Notes under the pieces: generated by a model
Seen by the model: only the letters and a program-made list of their open reading frames with translations
Database searches by the model: none
Told to the model about the DNA's origin: nothing
Shown: piece by piece, positions 25,649-33,794 of the stretch
How the letters are laid out: each line of letters opens with the position of its first letter
How positions within the stretch are numbered: position 1 is the first letter of the stretch
Assembly: GCF_009377235.1 (NCBI RefSeq)
Contig: NZ_VMNX01000071.1
Coordinates: forward strand, 1-39,886
From: Streptomyces acidicola
Lineage (GTDB): Bacteria; Actinomycetota; Actinomycetes; Streptomycetales; Streptomycetaceae
Length of the DNA stretch: 39,886 nt
Direction: 5' to 3'
Translations under genes and position numbers: made by a program

Positions 25649-26224
25649 ATGACAAGCCGAGTGATGCTGGTCTCACCCGCGATGAACGCGGCACTGCGGG
25701 AGGCCCGCTTCGACGACGGATGCCCGCTCGACCCGTCCGGGCTGCAGGCGGCGCGCGCGGCGGCGGGCACGCTGAAATCTCCGGACCGGGCCCGGATCTC
25801 CCCCACGGTCCGCTGTCAAGAGACCGCCACCGCGCTCGGGCTGGCCGCCGAGGAGGCGCCCGAGCTGGCCGGTCTGGATGTGGGCCGTTGGCGCGGTGCG
25901 ACTCTCGCCGAGGTGGGCGCCGGGGAACCCGAGGCGGTGGCCCGCTGGCTCGCCGACCCGGAGTCCGCGCCGCACGGTGGGGAATCGGTGAGGGCCCTGT
26001 GCGACCGGGCCGCGCGGTGGCTGGAGACGGCCGCGCAGGACGACGGCCGGACCGTGGCCGTCGTCGAGCCGGAACTCGTCCGGGCCGTGGTGGTACGGGT
26101 GTTGGGGGCGCCGGAGTCCGCGTTCTGGCGCGTGGACGTGCCACCGCTGGCGGCCACCGAACTCAGCGGCCGGGCGGGGCGCTGGAACCTACGGCTCGGG
26201 AGGCCGCTCATGGAGCCTTCCTGA
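25649..26224 (+). CDS. histidine-phosphatase-fold protein lacking the catalytic histidines
   Basis: A 191-residue protein that follows the phosphoglycerate-mutase/histidine-phosphatase layout. An N-terminal strand reads MTSRVMLVSPAMN where active enzymes have LVRHGET. ISPTVRCQETATAL is equivalent to SSPLxRAxETA, GLDVGRWRG and HGGESVRALCDRAARWL follow, and VVEPELVRAVVV stands where SHGGxIRxL is expected. Both catalytic histidines (RHG and SHGG) are replaced, while the fold-defining blocks are kept. It is therefore probably a pseudoenzyme or uses other chemistry. The start is ATG 25649 with GGGAGAG upstream. It is divergent from the riboswitch-controlled cbtBA genes; CobC-like phosphatases of the same fold act in B12 synthesis, so a cobalt/B12 link is possible but inferred. 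Confidence 0.7.
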   Translation: MTSRVMLVSPAMNAALREARFDDGCPLDPSGLQAARAAAGTLKSPDRARISPTVRCQETATALGLAAEEAPELAGLDVGRWRGATLAEVGAGEPEAVARWLADPESAPHGGESVRALCDRAARWLETAAQDDGRTVAVVEPELVRAVVVRVLGAPESAFWRVDVPPLAATELSGRAGRWNLRLGRPLMEPS

Positions 26225-26287
26225 GAGCAGGGGTTCCAGAGCGCCGCCGGCCCCGCGTGGATCTCCCGCCCCGAACGGTTCCCCGTA

Positions 26288-26668
26288 TCAGGCGGTGAGC
26301 GTCGTGAGGAAGTCCGTGCAGGCGCGGGCGCAGTCGCGGCAGGACTGGGCGCTGCCCTCGGCGCCGGGGTGGGCGTCGAAGACGTGGGCGCACTCCAGGC
26401 AGATCTCCCGGCACCACTCCACCTGGGCGCGGAGGGCGGTCTCATCCTGGTGGGTCTGCTCGGAGAGCACCCGGCACGTCGCGTCGCACACCTCCGCGCA
26501 CATGATGCCTTTGCGTCGCATGCGTTCCTGGTCCATGGGCCCGCCCGGATCGGCGAGGCTCGCGCGCAAAGCGCACGCCCGCGCACACTCTGTGCACGCC
26601 TGTGCGCACGCGAAGCGGTCCTCAAGGAACCGGAAGAGCTCCTGCTGAGAAGTCGTCGTCGTTGTCAC
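26288..26668 (-). CDS. cysteine-rich four-helix copper-storage protein (Csp-like, DUF326)
   Basis: A 126-residue helical protein with 13 cysteines arranged along four helices: CAQACTECARAC, CAEVCDATC, CREICLEC and CRDCARAC. This is the pattern of Csp proteins, whose four-helix bundles line their core with Cys to bind many Cu(I) ions. There is no Tat or Sec signal, so it is a cytosolic (Csp3-type) form. GTG 26668 gives the family-length protein beginning with a Thr run. No convincing Shine-Dalgarno sequence is seen, and the frame is open upstream into what looks like the N-terminus of comEA, so translation as a longer fusion cannot be excluded. Confidence 0.82.
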   Translation of the reverse strand: MTTTTTSQQELFRFLEDRFACAQACTECARACALRASLADPGGPMDQERMRRKGIMCAEVCDATCRVLSEQTHQDETALRAQVEWCREICLECAHVFDAHPGAEGSAQSCRDCARACTDFLTTLTA

Positions 26669-26769
26669 AACGGGTGGGTAGCCGAGCGGAAGCCCGTCAA
26701 ACCCGGTCGCGACACGACCCGAGCACCGCACCAGCGCGCGGTGGGCGGGCCGGGCGCCCTGGACACCCG

Positions 26770-27013
26770 GCCCGCCCGGCCCGCCCGAACCGCTCAGAAG
26801 GACCGGTGGGCCGTTGCCCAACTCCCGCCGTTCCCTTGCCGTTTCGGTGAAGAGCGCTTCCGCGCGCAGGCGGAGCGCTTCCGCGGAGGCCCGGCGGCGT
26901 CGGGACCGGCCCCGGGTGAGGGAACGACGGTGGCGGACCCGGCTGTCGGAGACGGGCCCACGGCCCGGGCCACTGGTGACGGTCGCTGTGCGTGACGGTG
27001 ATCGAAGTACCAT
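26770..27013 (-). pseudogene. possible comEA N-terminal remnant
   Basis: From ATG 27013 the reverse frame reads MVLRSPSRTATVTSGPGRGP then an Arg-rich stretch and ASAEALRLRAEALFTE. As I recall, this composition and order resemble the cytoplasmic N-terminus of Streptomyces ComEA, the gene normally found just downstream of degV. The transmembrane helix, SLBB and helix-hairpin-helix DNA-binding parts are absent. The frame instead runs on into the Csp gene without a stop. It is probably the scar of a deletion or replacement that removed comEA and comEC. Confidence is limited because the N-terminus of ComEA is poorly conserved. Confidence 0.4.
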
Positions 27014-27232
27014 GCGACGAGGATCGGACACTCCCGCACACTCGCGATGATCTTGCTCAATTCCCGTGGATTACCGGCCGGTTGTGGATAACTCGATCAC
27101 CCACACGAGCACCAGCCACCACTCGCCACAGCGAACCGCACAGCCTGCTAAGCCTGCTCAGCCCTCACGCTCCGCACAGACTGCGCAGCCCGCGCAACCC
27201 CCCAACGCACCCGGCCCACGGGCACCCGCGCG

Positions 27233-28078
27233 TCACCGAGGCGAGACAACCGCCCCCAGCAGCCCGGGCCCTGTGTGCGCACCGATCACCGCACCGACCT
27301 CGCTCACATGGAGATCGGTCAGCCCGGGTACCCGCGCCCGCAGCCGGTCCGCGAGCGCCTGGGCCCGCTCGGGTGCGGCGAGGTGGTGGACGGCGATGTC
27401 GACCTGTGCGCGGCCTGCACGGTCGGCGACGATCTCCTCCAGGCGGGCGATCGCCTTGGACGCCGTGCGTACCTTCTCAAGGAGTTCGATGCGGCCGCCG
27501 TCCAGTTGCAGCAGCGGCTTCACCGCGAGGGCGGAGCCGAACAGCGCCTGCGCGGCTCCGATGCGGCCACCCCGGCGCAGGTAGTCGAGGGTGTCCACGT
27601 AGAAGTAGGCGGACGTGCCCGCGGCGCGTTTCTCGGCGGCCGTGACCGCCTCGTCCACCGAGCCGCCGACCTCCGCGGTCCGGGCCGCGGCCAGCGCGCA
27701 GAACCCCAGTGCCATGGCGACCATTCCGGTGTCGACCACGCGTACGGGCACGGGCGCCTCCCGTGCCGCGAGGACGGCCGCGTCGTAGGTGCCCGAGAAC
27801 TCGGCCGACAGGTGCAGGGAGACGATGCACGTGGCTCCCGACTCGGCGACCTTGCGGTAGGTCTCGGCGAACAGTTCGGGGCTGGGGCGGGACGTGGTGA
27901 CGGGCCGTCGCTTCTGGAGTGCCTGGGCCAGCGAGCGCGCAGAGATCTCGGTGCCCTCTTCGAGCGCCCGGTCGCCGAGGACGACGGTCAACGGCACCGC
28001 GGTGATGCCATGGTGCTGCATCGTCCGTGGCGGCAGGTAGGCCGTTGAATCGGTGACGATGGCGACATGGCGGGACAT
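27233..28078 (-). CDS. DegV family fatty-acid-binding protein
   Basis: A 281-residue DegV protein. VAIVTDSTAYLPP at the N-terminus and TSRPSPELFAETY are family signatures, followed by VSLHLSAEFSGTYDAA and DTLDYLRRGGRIG. DegV/FakB proteins bind a fatty acid and present it to the kinase FakA for phosphorylation and incorporation into phospholipid; actinobacterial members are less studied. It is transcribed away from leuS in the usual Streptomyces order, 84 bases after the membrane protein gene at 28163. ATG 28078 fits the family start. Confidence 0.92.
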   Translation of the reverse strand: MSRHVAIVTDSTAYLPPRTMQHHGITAVPLTVVLGDRALEEGTEISARSLAQALQKRRPVTTSRPSPELFAETYRKVAESGATCIVSLHLSAEFSGTYDAAVLAAREAPVPVRVVDTGMVAMALGFCALAAARTAEVGGSVDEAVTAAEKRAAGTSAYFYVDTLDYLRRGGRIGAAQALFGSALAVKPLLQLDGGRIELLEKVRTASKAIARLEEIVADRAGRAQVDIAVHHLAAPERAQALADRLRARVPGLTDLHVSEVGAVIGAHTGPGLLGAVVSPR

Positions 28079-28162
28079 GAGCTGGAGGTTACCTGCCGAA
28101 ACGTGCGGGGGGCAGCCCGGCCCCTCCCACCTGCGGTCGGACGGGTGGGATGGCGGGTGGGA

Positions 28163-28978
28163 TCAAGTCGTGCTCTCGGGGCGGGGTTTCTTCTGCCAGG
28201 GATAGGTGATGCGCGGGCCCGGTGGGTTGATGGCGGGCCGCGCCGGTTCGCCGGCCGTGCGGGACTGGGGGGTTTCCGGCCAGGTCTGCCCGCTCGAGGC
28301 GGCGCCTTCGGGGGCCGGGGCCTCGGGCCACGGGGGCGGCTCGGCAGTGGGAGGCGGGGTGTGTGCCCCGGCCGATGACGTGGGTTCCGTAGTCCAGTGC
28401 CGCAGTGCGCCCGCCTCGACGTCGATCTGCGCGCTGAGCGCGTCGAGGTCCTCCTCCGCGAAGCGGCGGGCCCGGTCGTGCGCCGCCCAGCGCAGGGAGT
28501 CCGCCGCCTCGATGATCCGCCCGGTGCGCTCCCGCAGGTCCGGCAGCCGCTCGGCGAGCTTGGCGCGGGCCGGGTCGGACTCCAGACGCCTCAGCTCGCC
28601 GTCCAGCTCGTGTCCGTGCGCGCTGAGACGCTGGAAGAGACCCAGCGATTCCTTCAGGGACTCGTCCTCCGCCACGCCCGCGTGCAGCGCGTCCTGGGTG
28701 GCCCGCATCGTCGTGCGCAGCCTGAGCCGCAGATCGGCCAGCTCGCCCGCCGCTCCGGGCTGAGTGAGGGTCTTGGCGCGCAGCGTGGTGTCCTCGACCG
28801 TGCGGCGGGCCTGCTCGATGGTCCGGTCCACACCGCGCTTGGCGGCGCCGACCACCTTGACCGTGGCGTACGCGCCCAGCACCAGGAACAGCACGAAGAT
28901 CAGGACGACCACGGCGATCACGGCCTCCACGATGCTCCTCCTCCGACGCGATCGGCGACTGTTGCGTTGTTCTTCCAC
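28163..28978 (-). CDS. membrane-anchored helical protein of unknown function
   Basis: A 271-residue protein. The Arg-rich N-terminus (RNSRRSRRRRS) is followed by one transmembrane helix (about residues 16-38, IVEAVIAVVVLIFVLFLVLG). A long charged helical region of about 150 residues (EQARRTVEDTTLRAKTL to RFAEEDLDALSAQIDVEAGA) is rich in Arg, Glu and Leu and likely forms coiled coils. The C-terminal about 70 residues are Pro-rich and probably disordered. Positive residues before the helix put the N-terminus in the cytoplasm. GTG 28978 is the start preceding the Arg run. It lies between leuS and degV as in other streptomycetes. No enzymatic motif is seen. Confidence 0.75.
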   Translation of the reverse strand: MEEQRNSRRSRRRRSIVEAVIAVVVLIFVLFLVLGAYATVKVVGAAKRGVDRTIEQARRTVEDTTLRAKTLTQPGAAGELADLRLRLRTTMRATQDALHAGVAEDESLKESLGLFQRLSAHGHELDGELRRLESDPARAKLAERLPDLRERTGRIIEAADSLRWAAHDRARRFAEEDLDALSAQIDVEAGALRHWTTEPTSSAGAHTPPPTAEPPPWPEAPAPEGAASSGQTWPETPQSRTAGEPARPAINPPGPRITYPWQKKPRPESTT

Positions 28979-28987
28979 GGTAAACGC

Positions 28988-29032
28988 TACGGGCAGGCCG
29001 GGAGTTCCTGTAGAACCCCGAACCTGCCCGTA
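28988..29032 (-). terminator. hairpin between leuS and the membrane protein gene
   Basis: TACGGGCAGG (28988-28997) and CCTGCCCGTA (29023-29032) form a perfect 10-bp stem, with partly paired inner bases. It is 50 bases past the leuS stop and only 10 bases before the next start, so it may terminate or attenuate. Confidence 0.6.
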
Positions 29033-29082
29033 AGGGATCACCCCGAGCCGTACCCACGCCCTCCGCGGATACGCCGAAGGCG

Positions 29083-31977
29083 TTACGCCGTGACGATGTT
29101 CACCAGCTTCGGCGCCCGCACGATCACCTTGCGGATCCCGGCACCTCCCAGCGCGGAGACGACCTTCTCGTCGGCCAGCGCCACCTTCTCCAGTTCCTCC
29201 TCGGAGATGGACGGCGGCACCTCCAGGCGTGCCTTGACCTTGCCCTTGATCTGCACGACGCAGGTCACGGCCTCGTCCACGACGTACGCGGGGTCGGCGA
29301 CCGGGAAGTCGCGGTGGACGACCGAGTCGGTGTGGCCCAGCTTGCGCCACAGTTCCTCGGCGATGTGCGGGGCCAGCGGCGCGACCAGCAGCACCAGCGC
29401 CTCGGCGACGGACCGCGGCAGCGGGCCTCCCGCCTTGGTCAGGTGGTTGTTCAGCTCGGTGACCTTGGCGATCGCGGTGTTGAACCGCATGCCCTCCAGG
29501 TCCTGGCGTACACCGTCGATGGCCTTGTGCAGCGCCCGCAGGGTGTCCACATCGATGGCGGCGTCCTCGACGTCGACGACGGTGACCTCGCCGGTCGTCT
29601 CGTCCACGACGTTGCGCCACAGCCGCTGCAGCAGCCGGAACTGGCCCACCACCGCGCGCGTGTCCCACGGCCGCGACACGTCCAGCGGGCCCATCGCCAT
29701 CTCGTACAGACGCAGGGTGTCCGCCCCGTACTCGGCGCAGATCTCGTCCGGAGTGACGGCGTTCTTCAGGGACTTGCCCATCTTGCCCAGCAGGCGGGTG
29801 ACCTTCTCGCCCTGGTAGTAGTACGCGCCGTCGCGCTCCTCCACCTCGGCGGCCGGTACGGCGATGCCACGGCTGTCGCGGTAGACGTACGCCTGGATCA
29901 TGCCCTGGTTGAACAGCTTGTGGAACGGCTCGGCCGACGAGACGTGCCCCAGGTCGTACAGGACCTTGGACCAGAAGCGCGCGTACAGCAGGTGCAGCAC
30001 GGCGTGTTCGGCGCCGCCGATGTACAGGTCGACGCCGCCGTGCGGCATGCCCTCGCGCGGGCCCATCCAGTACCGCTCGATGGCCGGGTCGACCAGCTTG
30101 TCGCTGTTGTGCGGGTCCAGGTAGCGCAGCTCGTACCAGCAGGAACCGGCCCAGTTGGGCATGGTGTTGGTCTCGCGGCGGTACGCGCGGGGTCCGCGTC
30201 CGTCGCCCAGGTCCAGGGTGACGTTGGCCCATTCCTCGTTGCGGGACAGCGGCGTCTCGGGCTGGGTGTCGGCGTCGTCCGGGTCGAAGGTACGCGGCGA
30301 GTAGTCCTCGACCTCCGGCAGTTCCAGGGGCAGCATCGACTCGGGCAGCGCGTGGGCGACGCCGTCCTCGTCGTAGACGATCGGGAAGGGCTCGCCCCAG
30401 TAGCGCTGGCGGCTGAACAGCCAGTCGCGCAGCCGGAAGTTGACGGTGCCTTCGCCGACGCCCTCGCGCTCCAGCCACTCGGTGATGCGCGCCTTGGCGT
30501 CGACGACGCCCAGTCCGTCCAGGCTGATCCCGTCGTTCGAGGAGTTGATGATCTTCGCGTCGTACGAGGCGAAGGCGTCCTCCCACGTCGACGTGTCGGT
30601 GCCGCGGCCGTCGGTCGGCTCGACGATGCAGCGGACGGGCAGTTCGAAGGCGCGCGCGAACTCGAAGTCGCGCTGGTCGCCCGCCGGGACGGCCATGATG
30701 GCGCCGGTTCCGTAGCCCATCAGCACGTAGTCGGCGATGAAGACGGGAACCTGCTCCCCGTTGACCGGGTTGGTGGCGTACGCGCCGATGAAGACACCGG
30801 TCTTGTCCTTGGCCTCGGCCTGGCGCTCCACGTCCGACTTGGAGGCCGCCTGCGCGCGGTACGCGGCGACGGCCTCGGCCGGGGTCGCGTGACCGCCGGT
30901 CCACACCTGGTGGGTGCCCTCCGGCCAGGCGTCCGGGGTGAACTTCTCGACCAGCGGGTGCTCGGGCGCCAGGACCATGTAGGTCGCGCCGAACAGGGTG
31001 TCCGGGCGTGTGGTGAAGACCGTGATGCTCTCGCCGTCCACGGGGAAGTCGACGCGGGCGCCCTCGGAGCGGCCGATCCAATTGCGCTGCTGCAGCTTGA
31101 TGGCCTCGGGCCAGTCCAGCGCGTCCAGGTCGTCCAGCAGCCGGTCGGCGTACGCGGTGATGCGCATGTTCCACTGGCGCAGCTTGGCCTTGAAGACGGG
31201 GAAGTTGCCGCGCTCGGAGCGGCCGTCGGCGGTGACCTCCTCGTTGGCCAGCACAGTGCCCAGGCCGGGGCACCAGTTGACCGGCGCGTCGGAGGCGTAC
31301 GCCAGGCGGAACTCGCCCAGGACCTCGGCCCGCTCGGCGGCGCTCAGCTCGCTCCACGCGCGCGTGTGCCCGGGTACGGCGCGCTCACCGGTCTCGAACT
31401 GGCCGATCAGCTCGGAGATCGGGCGGGCCTTCCTGACCTCGTCGTCGTACCAGGAGTTGAAGATCTGGAGGAAGATCCACTGGGTCCACTTGTAGTAGTC
31501 CGGGTCGATCGTGGCGAACGACCGGCGCTTGTCGTGGCCCAGGCCCAGCCGGCGCAGCTGGACCTTCATGTTCTTGATGTTGGCCTCGGTGGACACGCGC
31601 GGGTGCGTGCCGGTCTGCACGGCGTACTGCTCGGCGGGCAGGCCGAAGGCGTCGAAGCCCAGGGTGTGCAGGACGTTGTGGCCGGTCATCCGCTCGAACC
31701 GGGCGAACACGTCGGTGGCGATGTAGCCCAGGGGGTGGCCGACGTGCAGGCCCGCACCGGAGGGGTACGGAAACATGTCCATGATGAACTTCTTGGGCTT
31801 GGCGGCCTCCTTCGGGTCGCCCGCCAGGTCACCGGTCGGGTTGGGCGCCTCGTACGTGCCCTCGGCGTCCCAGAAGTCCTGCCAGCGTGCCTCGATCTCG
31901 GCCGCGACGGCGGCCGTGTAGCGGTGCGGCGCGGCCTCCGCCGACACGGCGGCGGCAGCGGGGTTCGTCTCGCTCAT
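29083..31977 (-). CDS. leuS: leucyl-tRNA synthetase
   Basis: A 964-residue class Ia aminoacyl-tRNA synthetase that charges tRNA-Leu. The HIGH-type motif is PYPSGAGLHVGH near the N-terminus. The CP1 editing domain contains GVFIGAYATNPVNGEQVPVF and VLMGYGTGAIMAVPAGDQRD. The KMSKS-type loop reads KMGKSLKN, a variant that I believe is normal in actinomycete LeuRS. The anticodon-binding and C-terminal domains are complete. ATG 31977 was chosen over the in-frame 32022 because the attenuator lies just upstream and the family starts with MSE(T)NP. Expression is probably controlled by the leader peptide and terminator at 32029-32136. Confidence 0.97.
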   Translation of the reverse strand: MSETNPAAAAVSAEAAPHRYTAAVAAEIEARWQDFWDAEGTYEAPNPTGDLAGDPKEAAKPKKFIMDMFPYPSGAGLHVGHPLGYIATDVFARFERMTGHNVLHTLGFDAFGLPAEQYAVQTGTHPRVSTEANIKNMKVQLRRLGLGHDKRRSFATIDPDYYKWTQWIFLQIFNSWYDDEVRKARPISELIGQFETGERAVPGHTRAWSELSAAERAEVLGEFRLAYASDAPVNWCPGLGTVLANEEVTADGRSERGNFPVFKAKLRQWNMRITAYADRLLDDLDALDWPEAIKLQQRNWIGRSEGARVDFPVDGESITVFTTRPDTLFGATYMVLAPEHPLVEKFTPDAWPEGTHQVWTGGHATPAEAVAAYRAQAASKSDVERQAEAKDKTGVFIGAYATNPVNGEQVPVFIADYVLMGYGTGAIMAVPAGDQRDFEFARAFELPVRCIVEPTDGRGTDTSTWEDAFASYDAKIINSSNDGISLDGLGVVDAKARITEWLEREGVGEGTVNFRLRDWLFSRQRYWGEPFPIVYDEDGVAHALPESMLPLELPEVEDYSPRTFDPDDADTQPETPLSRNEEWANVTLDLGDGRGPRAYRRETNTMPNWAGSCWYELRYLDPHNSDKLVDPAIERYWMGPREGMPHGGVDLYIGGAEHAVLHLLYARFWSKVLYDLGHVSSAEPFHKLFNQGMIQAYVYRDSRGIAVPAAEVEERDGAYYYQGEKVTRLLGKMGKSLKNAVTPDEICAEYGADTLRLYEMAMGPLDVSRPWDTRAVVGQFRLLQRLWRNVVDETTGEVTVVDVEDAAIDVDTLRALHKAIDGVRQDLEGMRFNTAIAKVTELNNHLTKAGGPLPRSVAEALVLLVAPLAPHIAEELWRKLGHTDSVVHRDFPVADPAYVVDEAVTCVVQIKGKVKARLEVPPSISEEELEKVALADEKVVSALGGAGIRKVIVRAPKLVNIVTA

Positions 31978-32028
31978 GATCCTCAAAGCTCCATCGATCG
32001 TCTCTGCCAGCGACTGTTTCAAGAAACG

Positions 32029-32053
32029 AAAAATCCCCTCACACAGGAGGGGA
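32029..32053 (-). terminator. leuS attenuator (intrinsic terminator)
   Basis: On the reverse strand TCCCCTC-CTGTGT-GAGGGGA is followed by TTTTT, a textbook intrinsic terminator between the leader peptide and leuS. GCCGCGCTGAC (32055-32065) just before it can pair with GTCAGCGCGGC (32097-32107), which contains the leader stop codon. This gives the alternative folding needed for attenuation. Confidence 0.8.
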
Positions 32054-32097
32054 CGCCGCGCTGACTCCGACCACGATTCACCCGTGGCCGGGGCTGG

Positions 32098-32136
32098 TCA
32101 GCGCGGCTCGCTAAGCAGAAGGCGTACAGCACGCAT
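32098..32136 (-). CDS. leucine leader peptide of leuS
   Basis: A 12-codon frame, MRAVRLLLSEPR then TGA, with three consecutive Leu codons (CTT CTG CTT at 32121-32113). CTT is a rare codon in such GC-rich genomes, so ribosomes should stall readily when charged tRNA-Leu is short. It lies 45 bases ahead of an intrinsic terminator, and its 3' end is one arm of a competing 11-bp pairing. A TACCCT -10-like hexamer (32148-32143) ends 6 bases before the ATG, so the transcript is probably leaderless here. The function as a ribosome-mediated attenuator is inferred from this architecture. Confidence 0.75.
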   Translation of the reverse strand: MRAVRLLLSEPR

Positions 32137-32142
32137 GGCGTC

Positions 32143-32148
32143 AGGGTA
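32143..32148 (-). promoter_or_regulatory. -10 element for leuS leader
   Basis: TACCCT on the reverse strand, 6 bases from the leader-peptide ATG. This spacing would place the transcription start at or next to the ATG. The -35 region is not clear. Confidence 0.4.
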
Positions 32149-32227
32149 CCGCAGCCCCCGCGCGCGTCGCGACGAGGTTCCGCGGGCAGGGACGCCGACT
32201 GTCGGCCATCGAAACCGGCCAAAAAAG

Positions 32228-32259
32228 TTGAACATTATTCAAAAGTTACTTCGCGTAAC
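32228..32259. promoter_or_regulatory. two abutting palindromes upstream of the heme-protein operon
   Basis: TTGAA-CATTA-TTCAA (32228-32242) and GTTAC-TTCGC-GTAAC (32245-32259) lie side by side in an unusually AT-rich patch of the 174-base region 32223-32396. They are candidate sites for dimeric regulators of the operon starting at 32397 or of leuS. Confidence 0.4.
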
Positions 32260-32396
32260 GGTCACTATGGTGCATCACCCATGTGAGTTAGCCCGTTGAT
32301 AACAAGGCAATAACTCAAACCTCGTACCGCTCGGTTTGGCTCCACTTAGAGTGCGACCCACGGGACCGCTTTCCCGAACCGTTCGGAGTTGCCCCC

Positions 32397-33794
32397 ATGA
32401 ACCCTCGTAGTAGTAACAGCTCGCTCCCCAAGACGGGCCGCTCGGCCTATGGGGTTGCGACCGCTGCCGCTCTGCTGCTCATACCCGTGATCGTGCTGGC
32501 TGGAGGTGACGTAGTACGTGAGTTCCTCGACTTCGGCGCCGGTGTGCTGTCGCTGGTCGCGCTCTCCTGCTCGGTGATCTGGGGCCTGGTCGCCAGCGAC
32601 CGGCTCTTCCTCAGCACGCGCCAGCGCATCGTGTCGCAGGCCGTGCACCGCACGACCGCGATCTCCTCGGTCGCGTTCCTGCTGCTGCACGTCACGGTGA
32701 AGATCGCGCTGGAGCATGCGCCGTTCTACGCCGCGCTCATCCCCTTCAGCCTCGGTTTCACGGGTACCGCGGTACTCATCGCCTTCGGCTCGATGGCCGG
32801 CCTGCTGATGATCACCACGGCCATCACCGGCGCGCTCCGCAGCGCCTTCATGACCCGGGCAGAGACCGCGGCGCGCTGGCGGGTGTTCCACATGATGGCC
32901 TACCCGGCGTGGTGCTTCGCGTTGGTCCACGGGCTCTACGCGGGTCGAGAGGCCAAGCCGGTCTTCATCATCCTGTACAGCCTGTGCCTCGTCGGCGTCG
33001 CCGGTGCCCTCATGCTGCGCGCGGCCCCTCGTCCGTTGAAGCGCCGGGTGGCCGACACGATCGTCAGCGTGCTCGGCACCGACACCCGGCCGGGACGCGA
33101 GCAACTGGACGCCAGCCGTGCCCGGATGGCCGAGGCCACGATGGGCGCGGGCGCCGGACGCGGCTCGGACGCGGGCCGCGGCGCAGCCTCCGGCCGCGAC
33201 AGGGGAGCCGACTCGCCCCTGCCGGGCATGGGTTCACGCGGGGGCACTCCCCTGGGCGACACGATGGTGCCCCCGCAGCGGACGCCGTCCCCGTCGGCGG
33301 GCCTCTACGACTCCGGCTCGCTCACCGACTCACCGGACCCCGCCCCCGGCTTCGCGGCCGCCTACCGTGCCGTGTCGGCCACCCCGCGCGCGCAGGACCC
33401 CCTGACGCCCGAGCCGACCCAGCGCATGGACCTGCCGCTGGACATGCAGCCCACCGAGGCCGTGCCGCGCTACGACGACGGCTCCACCACGGGCACCCGC
33501 TGGCCGGCTCCGTCCCCGCCGCCGGTCGGCGAGGCGCCCCCGTCGGCGTACGACCCGATGCAGGACACCTTCGCGGGCCAGACGTTCGCAGGTCAGGCGT
33601 ATCCCGGCCAGACGTACGCGGGAACTCCCGAAACTTCCTACGGAACGGCTGAGACGAACGCCCCCTACGACACGTACAACCCGAACGACACGTACAACAG
33701 CGGTCCCGCCACTGAAACGCTGCCCGGCTCGTACGACTACGAGAGGCCGGGCTCAGGCGAACCCTGGAACGCGCCTTCCGGAGGCTTTAAGTGA
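32397..33794 (+). CDS. heme-b type ferric-reductase-like membrane protein with long disordered tail
   Basis: A 465-residue protein. The first about 210 residues hold about six transmembrane helices with two His pairs, His84/His98 and His165/His178, in the positions expected for bis-His heme b in ferric-reductase-like or cytochrome-b-type domains. The remaining about 250 residues are Pro/Gly/Thr/Tyr-rich and surely disordered, ending with repeated AGQxxAGQ and DTYN units. ATG 32397 has GGAG 9 bases upstream. Its stop overlaps the GTG of the NuoF-like gene by 4 bases, so the two are translationally coupled and probably form one membrane electron-transfer complex. Confidence 0.8.
   Translation: MNPRSSNSSLPKTGRSAYGVATAAALLLIPVIVLAGGDVVREFLDFGAGVLSLVALSCSVIWGLVASDRLFLSTRQRIVSQAVHRTTAISSVAFLLLHVTVKIALEHAPFYAALIPFSLGFTGTAVLIAFGSMAGLLMITTAITGALRSAFMTRAETAARWRVFHMMAYPAWCFALVHGLYAGREAKPVFIILYSLCLVGVAGALMLRAAPRPLKRRVADTIVSVLGTDTRPGREQLDASRARMAEATMGAGAGRGSDAGRGAASGRDRGADSPLPGMGSRGGTPLGDTMVPPQRTPSPSAGLYDSGSLTDSPDPAPGFAAAYRAVSATPRAQDPLTPEPTQRMDLPLDMQPTEAVPRYDDGSTTGTRWPAPSPPPVGEAPPSAYDPMQDTFAGQTFAGQAYPGQTYAGTPETSYGTAETNAPYDTYNPNDTYNSGPATETLPGSYDYERPGSGEPWNAPSGGFK

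Noticed and set aside
27083..27091. DnaA box (TGTGGATAA, the complement of TTATCCACA)
   Set aside because: A single perfect box without neighbours is not evidence for an origin.
28163..31357. 1064-codon reverse-strand open frame
   Set aside because: Most of it is a shadow of leuS in another frame; only the last 271 codons (28978-28163) form a real gene.
29314..32064. 916-codon + strand frame antisense to leuS
   Set aside because: Antisense shadow driven by codon bias; composition is low-information Val/Gly/Arg/Asp.
31978..32160. T-box riboswitch before leuS
   Set aside because: No T-box sequence or specifier stem seen; a leucine leader peptide with terminator explains the region better.
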